Shown one piece after another: positions 56,720 to 64,000 of a DNA stretch of 64,000 nt (position 1 is its first letter; the number at the start of each line of letters is the position of its first letter). The DNA is taken from contig CM066303.1 of assembly GCA_033807695.1 (NCBI GenBank), positions 3,038,001 through 3,102,000 on the forward strand. Reading direction: 5' to 3'. This stretch comes from Daedaleopsis sinensis (Eukaryota; Basidiomycota; Agaricomycetes; Polyporales; Polyporaceae). The position numbers and the translations under genes were made by a program. Under the pieces are notes generated by a model that saw only the letters and a list, made by a program, of their open reading frames with translations, did not search any database and was not told the DNA's origin.

Positions 56720-59700
56720 TTCAGGTGTGCCCAGTTTGCAATCCCTTTCAACAGTCGCCTGTAGACGTTACCTTTTATGCCCTTCGCCTCCTGCTCCTTT
56801 CATCAGCATTGCGTATCACATCGCTTCGACACCCATCCCCTCATTCTAGTCTCTCTCCTCATCAAACATACACATTCATCTAGCCTATCATTCGGGGCAA
56901 TCATCCATGGGTATTCCCCTCTGGCTGCCAGCATTTCGACGGTGTCTCGGCACCACCATATCATCCTCCTCTGTCAGAAACCCCCGCCGACAGCTTTCAG
57001 ACAATGCGCATGAACACACCATCCACATGGTGAATGACATTGCACCGCACACGGTGGTCTGTGTCGGCCACCTGTACCTTGGGAAGAGTGTTCCAATCGC
57101 CGACCCTTCTCGGATTCCTGCACAATTCACCCCTACCCGCCATGCGACAACGCATACGCCTTTCCATAGTCCGCTTCCTCCCCCGTATCCATTACGTCAC
57201 AATCACGACCTTGAACGCAGACTCGGACTGGATATATCGGAGTCTGACACTCGCCACTCATCTATCCTCGCTCTATCGCTCGTCGGCTCGAGATTGATCG
57301 AACATATCCGCGTGTTAGGCAGGCACATGGGCTTGAGCCATCTCTAGTACTCAAAGGCTCCTCAGTGTTCTCTACCCATGTCCACTCCATCTCGACACAC
57401 CTAAGTATCAACGGCACCATCAACTTCTCGCTATCCAACTCGCTGTGGCTACAAGCTCCCATCCCGAGCGCCATGGAGTCGTCCGTTCTTCAACAGATCG
57501 ACGATGTTTCTATCCGCACTCCTTCCGAACATCCCATGAGCTCGTGCAAGCTTTTGCTCAATATACTCGCCCTCATAGCAACAATTGGCCGACTTTCCTC
57601 GTTCTCTCCGTCTTCAACAGACGGACAGTTCCCCCGTGTCCCACCTACTACCCCAATCTCGCCGTTGTTACACTCTTCCTGCTATCCGACTCTCTGTATC
57701 CTCAAGCTCCCATGACATCCCGAGCACCATAGACTCGTCCGGTCTTCAACAGATTGACGGCTTTTCGTTCCAGGCTCCTCTCACTTCCGGAAATCCCATG
57801 ACCTCAACTTTTCCTTCGATATATTCGCGCTCGTACCTGGCTCACGACGGTTCCAACAACCGGCCTCGTTTCCTCGCTCTCTCCGTCTTCATCAGACCGA
57901 CGGCTTCCTTGTGTCCCGAACCTGTTCCGCTCGCTCCGTACTCTCCGCATCGTCTCTTCCGTCCGGCTCCCGACTTCGCACATCTCTCTTAGTCTCCTAC
58001 CTTTTTCTGTACCATACTACGTTCATTTTCCCCCTCGACACCTTCCCATTCAACACCTTCCCGCTCTCGCCGTCCGGTTCACTCAACAAGCTTCCTCAAC
58101 GCGCTCGCATCCCCGAACCCAGCCTGGTCAGAATGTAAGTCAGTGACGACCTCCTATACCGAGCTCGTTCGCTCACACCTCAGTGCGTTGTCTAGCTGGC
58201 CCATCCACCTCGCACCTCAGCGGAGTGACCGAGCATGCCTGTGCGACAGGCGCTCCTACCGGTGTTCCGTTCGCTACACCTGCCAGGACAGTGAGTTCGC
58301 GTTTCGGTCCGCCCGCGTATTCGTCAGGAGCTCACGTAGCAACTCGTTCGTAGCGGCTCAGTTACTCCGTCGCGTCTCCGTGTCCGTTGCAGCCAGCCCG
58401 TGCGCTTGCAAATACACGATCCCGCACATACAGCAGCGTAGAGGTGGACGCAAGTCGCAGCGTGGGCCTGGACCAATAGCGTCGATGAGGAGCGCTGATC
58501 CCTGCCACACTGTCCGCGAGGTGTACACCTCGTCTGCGCGCTCGTCGACTCCCCCCCTCCCCTTTCCCGACATAGAGACTCACGCACCTGTGTCAGAGCA
58601 AGCACATCGGTCTCACGCACATCCAGGTCAACTGCCTGCTCGCGCTCTACGAGCACGGAAAGACGCACCTCGCGTCCGTGTCGGACTACCAGCCTCACGC
58701 ACGGCGAAGCAGCTCGGTCCTCCTTGCCTCGAGCCCGATTCGCGACCGCAGCCCACAGAAACCCGTCCGGCTGGACGCTGGCGGACATCGAGCACACCCG
58801 ATGACGGGTCGGCTCGACGAGAAGGAGCGGAAGAGGCCCAATACTCCGCGGACGGTGAAGGCGGCGATGGAGGCAGTGGCCGAGATGTGGGGCAGGCGAG
58901 GCCGAGACCCGGGGCAGGGAGCTGTCGTATGACCTGATTCCGGCGACGAGGAGGAGCAGCGAGGAGGAGCGGCGAGGGGAACGTCGTATGGCCACGAGAC
59001 GGAAGTGGCAGCGTCGAATTGGGATAGTCGAAGTGTCGGGATCGATGAACATGTATGTATTACCGTAGAGCACAAGCCGGCCTTGTGTATGCTGAATCTT
59101 CAGCCGGAACGCGCTGCGCGCGGTATCCCGGGCAAGTCGAAATCCACGGCTAAACTGCTCACCGCAATCTCGCCCGGGCGCACTCCAAGCTGGCAGACGC
59201 GTATGTGCCGCTCACGGTTCGGGAGGGTTTCGCCGGGCCTACGTGTCGCTGTCGATAAGTTGCCGTCGTACCTGTCGGAATGAAGGACGTGAGCGCATAT
59301 CCCGAACACCTCTTGTGTAGCCGCGGTTGTCATTGACTGTCAGCCTCCTTCTTCTACCTTCCTCTGTCTTCCCTCTGCACCCATGCGCCGCTCGCACGTT
59401 TCCCCTCGCGCTGTGCGACATCAGACAGACGGCACATGGACTGCAGATGTATTGACACGTACTGCGGTGCTCGACGGAACCGCGTCGACGTACGCTTGTG
59501 GCTCGTCCGTCGGTACCGTCTCGAGAGTGCATCCCACGGCCCGTTCTAGCACGCGACGTGCGGGGCGTCCATTTCGCTGCACTGGGCGCGTTACGCACCT
59601 GCGGACTGCGTCGCGGAGGATGGGGACGTACCTCGTGTGCGGCGGTTGACAGCACACGAGCTGCATGGAGCGAGCTACCGAGCGACGTGCTTGTGTATCC

Positions 59701-60004
59701 GATTCGGGCCCTGTGTACGGGAAGGCAGAGTATCGTATCCTACCCTTTCGGGGAGGAGACATACATGCAGGAATCGCCTTCACGACCGCGTGAGAGCGGA
59801 GAGCGCCTGCGTATGGCCGGATCGTGAGCCGTAGAGGACGTGCCTCGGAAGTTATCCTCGCGGCCGCGATCTCCTGGTGCATGCGTATGGTACCCGATTC
59901 CGAGTCAGCGTGCTGCCGCGCCACGCATCCAGAGTCCGTCGCCCGCCGGGTTTTGTGCAAGCCTGCGAGAATCCCAGTATGAGCGCACGCACGGCCAGCA
60001 TGGT

Positions 60005-60373
60005 GGCGCATCCTGCACATAGCATCCTCGATACATGCGGGATGCGCCCCGATCTATGCTCGTACCTATCAGTTTTCGTCCCTAACGTCGAGCGCCGCCG
60101 AGCTCCTTCGAACGGTGGATGAGCCTGGGGAGTCGCACCGCGGACTGTGGAAAATGTGCCTCAGGCGTCGTCCTGCCGCATCAACGTCCTCCAAGTGAGC
60201 CGCGTAGATACGGCACCGGGCGCCGACGCATGGCGTCCGGCCGTCCGTCTCCGGGTTGGTCTTGTGTAAGTCTGCGGGAGGCTCAAGTGAGCGCATCGCA
60301 CGCGTGTGCGGTCTCCCGCATGGCGGCGCATCTTGCATATATCGCCTAGAGGACGAGATGTGCAGGATGTGCC
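60005..60373 (+). repeat. Two palindromes, unit 3
   Basis: Palindromes at 60005-60048 and 60325-60373, equivalents of those in units 1 and 2. Confidence 0.6.
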
Positions 60374-61117
60374 TGCTGTTGCGGGGTCTGTGTTCGCACA
60401 CATACCTCTCTGCTTGGGCGCAGTGGGCGATGTCTCGATGAGCACGGCATTGAGCTCCCCAGGAATCGCGAATATGGCGGCGCGCATGACGCGCGCGTAG
60501 CACGCGTATTGATGAGCATACGGATAGGGGAGGAATGACGGGCGTTGAGGACACGCCAGGGACACGCCGATGTGTCGGATGCGTACGGCACGCGAGCGCG
60601 CGAGCTTGGGTACGTCGCGGACACGTTCAAGCGCATGGAGCGCGTCTGACACGCGCACGGAGAGTGGATTTGTTGGGTTCAGAGGAGCCAGAGTCATGCG
60701 AACGGAGCGCATTCGACAGCTGTTTGCGCGCACTTTCTACTAATCAAGTTCTATGTGCAGCTAATGCAAGAGTACAGACTCACCGAGCGCCAAGTACACT
60801 ATACGTCCCTCGTTCGCTGCCATTCCGGAAGGTTCAACGGGCACCAGTCGGTCACAGACTTGGAGGGAGTGAGTGCAGGAGAGGATGCATGCGGCGGCGG
60901 CGGACACGGCTGCAGGAGAGAACGAGGAGCACGAGCGAGAGCGCCCGATGCGCGTCATCGGCTCTGCCGCAAGCGCCGAACAGGATTAACGGCGCCTATA
61001 GACTGCTCCTCCTCCTCGATCTTCGTCTCTGACTCTCTGTGTCGTCTCTATCCTTGCGTCTCCTCCCTATCAGGCTGCAGCCTCTACTGCTCTGCTCATG
61101 ACGACCGCTTGTGCTTG

Positions 61118-61149
61118 CCCTCGCCCTCGCCCTCGCCCTCGCCCTCGCC
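61118..61149. repeat. (CCCTCG)n microsatellite
   Basis: Same hexamer array as 38637-38668 in the unit 1 copy. Confidence 0.85.
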
Positions 61150-61205
61150 ATTCCCGACTCACTCGACTCCCTCGACGCGTCTCTCTTGTGACTACTAACT
61201 TCCCT

Positions 61206-61277
61206 ATGCGCATTGCCCCCCCGCCTCCTTGGAGATCACTGGAGTACAACTCACGGTTGTCTGAGCCCATGCGCCAA
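61206..61277 (+). CDS. Conserved 24-codon exon segment, unit 3
   Basis: Reads MRIAPPPPWRSLEYNSRL and ends at a GTAAGT donor; see 38725-38796. Confidence 0.4.
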
Positions 61278-61521
61278 GTAAGTGACATGTTTGCATGCAG
61301 TCTCTAGGTCCACTCCACACACTGTGTACCCCGAACCCAATATATGCACTGTGTCCCTCGTCTCGCCCGTCTATCTGCCTCTCTCTGTGCCTGTATGCAT
61401 GTCAGTCCTGCCTAGTGTATGTACAGTGCCTTCTGGACGACTCTCCTGTACTCTGTCCTGCACTCCGGGCCTAAGCAATTCTCTCTCCATGACTCGTATC
61501 TCTGACACCCTTGAATATCTA

Positions 61522-61892
61522 CTGTGTCTCCCAGACATTAGGCGAAGCGAATTGACCCTAACCTAACCCGTGGGAAACGGGCTGTCAAGCGAAAGGTGCC
61601 AGGGGACAGGGGACATAGGCGAAGCGCTCGTCCCTACCCGCAGACGAAAATGCTTGTTGAAGACTTCTAGGATACATTCGGGTGCTAGGAGGTGCAAATA
61701 AAGCCTACACAAGGTGCTTGAGCTGTGGAAATAATCCTCCATGGTTGTGGCGACAATGTCATCGGAAATTACCATATATGGTAAGTTTTGGCTAGGCGAA
61801 GAGGACCCCGGGACATGGGGACAAGCGCCCATATAGGCGAGGCGAAAGGCCCTCGGGGACAGGGGACTTCGCCTAATGTCTGGGAGACACAG
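61522..61892. mobile_element. 371-bp MITE with TA target duplication
   Basis: Perfect 26-bp terminal inverted repeats beginning CTGTGTCTCCCAGACATTAG, with TA on each side (61520-61521 and 61893-61894). The matching position in unit 1 (39035-39036) has a single TA and no insert, which proves both the boundaries and the duplication. It has no coding capacity. TA duplications point to the Tc1/mariner group. Internal GGGGACAGGGGACATAGGCG-like motifs recur in partly inverted form. Confidence 0.88.
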
Positions 61893-64000
61893 TAGCTCGC
61901 TCCCTCGCGGGCGACACGCCCCTAACAGCCATCGCAAACAAGAGCCCCCCATCTGCTCGCGACCACCTCATTCCTATCAGGCTCACTTCAAATCCACTCC
62001 ATCAAGCAGGGTAAGTTCGTCCCCTCCCTACAACTCGTCCCAGCTCTGCCACGTCCTGTACTGAGTTCACTGTGTGCAGATATCGATTCCGCGTTTCATC
62101 ATCAATGACGTCCCGAGCGTGCGCGACGTCTGGTCATATCGACGGCCTCCATGCATCCTCCCAAGCAAAGCGACATTTCCTGCTTTTTACTGCTCTCGGC
62201 TGCCACGCTATTCTGCGCCTGAGCGCACAAACTCTACGGACGGCTCTCGCGGCGGTTGCGACACCGGCCTACCCAAGTTCCTCGACGTCTCGTGATCCAA
62301 CACTCTGCTGACGGACGTCACCTCGGTATCGAGCTCGCGCTCTTCTTCGTAACTCCTCTAGAACTGGCGGTCACTGCGAAGGAGAGCCCCATTGCGCTCG
62401 TGCACACCTCGCACGCAGGAGGCTCACTATCACCTCCGCTCCCACGAAGTATAGTACGTTCCTACACCGTTCCTCAAAAACCTCTATCAAGCCTGTGAGT
62501 AACCTCACGCTCCCAAATATATCACAGTACTCACCAGGTCTTCGCAGTGCACATTTCCGGCGCATATAGAGGCCGTACGTACCTCACGACGTCTCTGTCG
62601 CCCGCCTATAGCGATCACGAAACCGACCCCGCAAATGCTACTCGCCCTTCCGGACACCATGTCTTCGTCTCCGTTGCACATGCTCGCGACGCACGCGACG
62701 ACTACGACGCCTTCAAGTACTGTACTCCACGAACATTGTGACTTGTTCGAATCATCGACCTTTCCGACCTTCCGGCGTCCCTGTACTGGCGATGCTCTGC
62801 ACTTCGCCTCCGGAGTCAACAAAGGATCTGGGCGACGTCTGCGACGCTCTACGGGCAAGACGAGTGAGGCGTCGGTGATAGATCAGTGTCCCCGGACGTT
62901 TCCGACGGCGCTTGTCGCGATGGAGTTCTCGTCGGGGAAGCCTCTGGCCACATCGATCTTATCGGGCACATCGCCTTCATGGTGATGTATATGCATGCGT
63001 ACTGGTACCCGGGCGGGTGGATAGATCGACCACTACGAGTGGTGAGTGTCCTACCCCGAGGTGCTCAACGAGACGTGAGCATGTCGTCTGCTCCCGCGAC
63101 CCCCCTACGAAACACGATCGAGACATTGCACGCATCACACACATCCCGCTCTCTCATAGCGACTACATTCAAGACTCGAATACGCCAATGGCCTCGGAGG
63201 TCGTCACGGCGCTCGCGCGCTGCTCTCAGCACAGGCGGACGATCATCCTGTCCGAGTATGTGTCTATTTCCCGATAGCCCATGGTCCGACACACGATCCA
63301 AATGACCGCTGCCCGCCAGAGGCCCCCACATGTCGTAGATCGGACCAGGATGACACCGTCTTCTCCAGAAATACCTCCACGTAAGTGCCCCCACCACGAT
63401 TCTGTCAGTCAGACTGCGCAAAGCATGTTAATGTTCCCTGCGCAGGTCGCGCACGCGCCGTGTTCGAGGATATCGTTGATGGTTGTCCATACACGGTGAG
63501 TATCTTAGATACACACCCTCTCGCACTACAATACGACTGCTGACAGTGTCTGTAGCGGACGCGCACAGTGCGCCCTGCCTGCGACACTGCGACACAAATT
63601 TTGACGAGTCACTATGTCGCCATTGCCTCATCGGGTGTCCCCAATCTCTACTACCACGCGACCACGGCTGCGGTAGGACCCACGTGTTGTGTGCGAAAGA
63701 AAACGCGACCGCACGATATCTAGACGCAGGGTTCATGGTGGCTCATGATCTCTACAGAACACGTGGAGCACACTCATCTCATGGCTGCAAACGACGACGA
63801 CGCGGACTCTCACTACAGTCGTCCGTCTCGTTCTAGCACAGGGTACGACAAGACGGCCGAGCGGGAGTGTCGCTGATTGTCGCCGCTACTGTTGCAGAAG
63901 CTCATGCAGAATCACACTGCGGGTAGTTCAGCATGCATGCGAGTACCGAGCAGTTGTCTGCTCTATCCACGATGTCTTGGCGGTGCATTGGACCGCAAGT

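Larger units (their letters stand above)
56780..64000 (+). other. Unit 3 downstream block (continues past window)
   Basis: Homologue of 34560-41290. The first 2 kb (to about 58730) is diverged from unit 1; from 58731 to the window end it is nearly identical to 36253-41180. An open frame of 264 codons (58143-58937) spans the boundary and contains RSYRCSVRYTCQDSEFAF, which is conserved in frame in units 1 and 2. As in the other units no complete gene was assembled. Confidence 0.4.
58731..64000 (+). repeat. Segment nearly identical to 36253-41180
   Basis: Partner of the unit 1 segment; see that entry. The match runs to the last base of the window, so the true 3' boundary is not visible. Confidence 0.85.

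Overview
The window looks like chromosomal DNA of a mushroom-forming basidiomycete (Agaricomycetes, possibly a polypore). The evidence is many short introns of about 45-70 bp with GTRNGY...YAG borders, Tnp2-type CACTA transposase sequence, and three copies of a DUF6535 membrane-protein gene, a family that is (from memory) basidiomycete-specific. There are no bacterial-type operons. Gene models were assembled by eye from reading frames and splice sites; exon sums stay in frame except where stated.

Left flank (1-6380): a small cysteine-cluster gene (163-1527, +), an unrecognised 292-residue ORF (3547-4425, -), gene fragments, and a diverged direct repeat around the first 4.4 kb.

Central element (6381-31740): the main result. 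Two perfect 62-bp terminal inverted repeats starting 5'-CAC enclose 25,360 bp and are flanked by a 3-bp duplication, CTG/CTG. Inside is a Tnp2 (CACTA) transposase, so I read the whole interval as one giant CACTA transposon. Each end also carries an identical 237-bp subterminal block and a GC-rich minisatellite, both in direct orientation. The cargo is nine further genes: a coiled-coil protein with a C-terminal membrane anchor, two paralogous single-pass proteins sharing a C-terminal Trp-rich module, another single-pass coiled-coil protein, two small divergent genes of unknown function, a WD40-like protein with a C-terminal membrane anchor, a SUN-domain membrane protein, and a large basidiomycete orphan protein. 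Six of the nine have exactly one predicted membrane segment, and one has the SUN domain of nuclear-envelope LINC complexes. I infer a possible membrane or nuclear-envelope module travelling with the transposon; no function is demonstrated.

Right half (31767-64000): three tandem copies of a roughly 10-11 kb unit. Each starts with an intact five-exon DUF6535 gene (31970-34495, 43235-45746, 54187-56719; 764, 758 and 767 residues), followed by 6-7 kb of GC-rich sequence with fragmentary, partly conserved coding potential. The units are mosaic: the DUF6535 genes of units 1 and 2 are closest, while the 3' halves of units 1 and 3 are almost identical over about 5 kb. Unit 2 is split by a 1.47-kb non-autonomous transposon that itself contains a 567-bp MITE. 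Unit 3 carries a 371-bp MITE whose empty site is preserved in unit 1. Each unit also has two strong palindromes about 320 bp apart.
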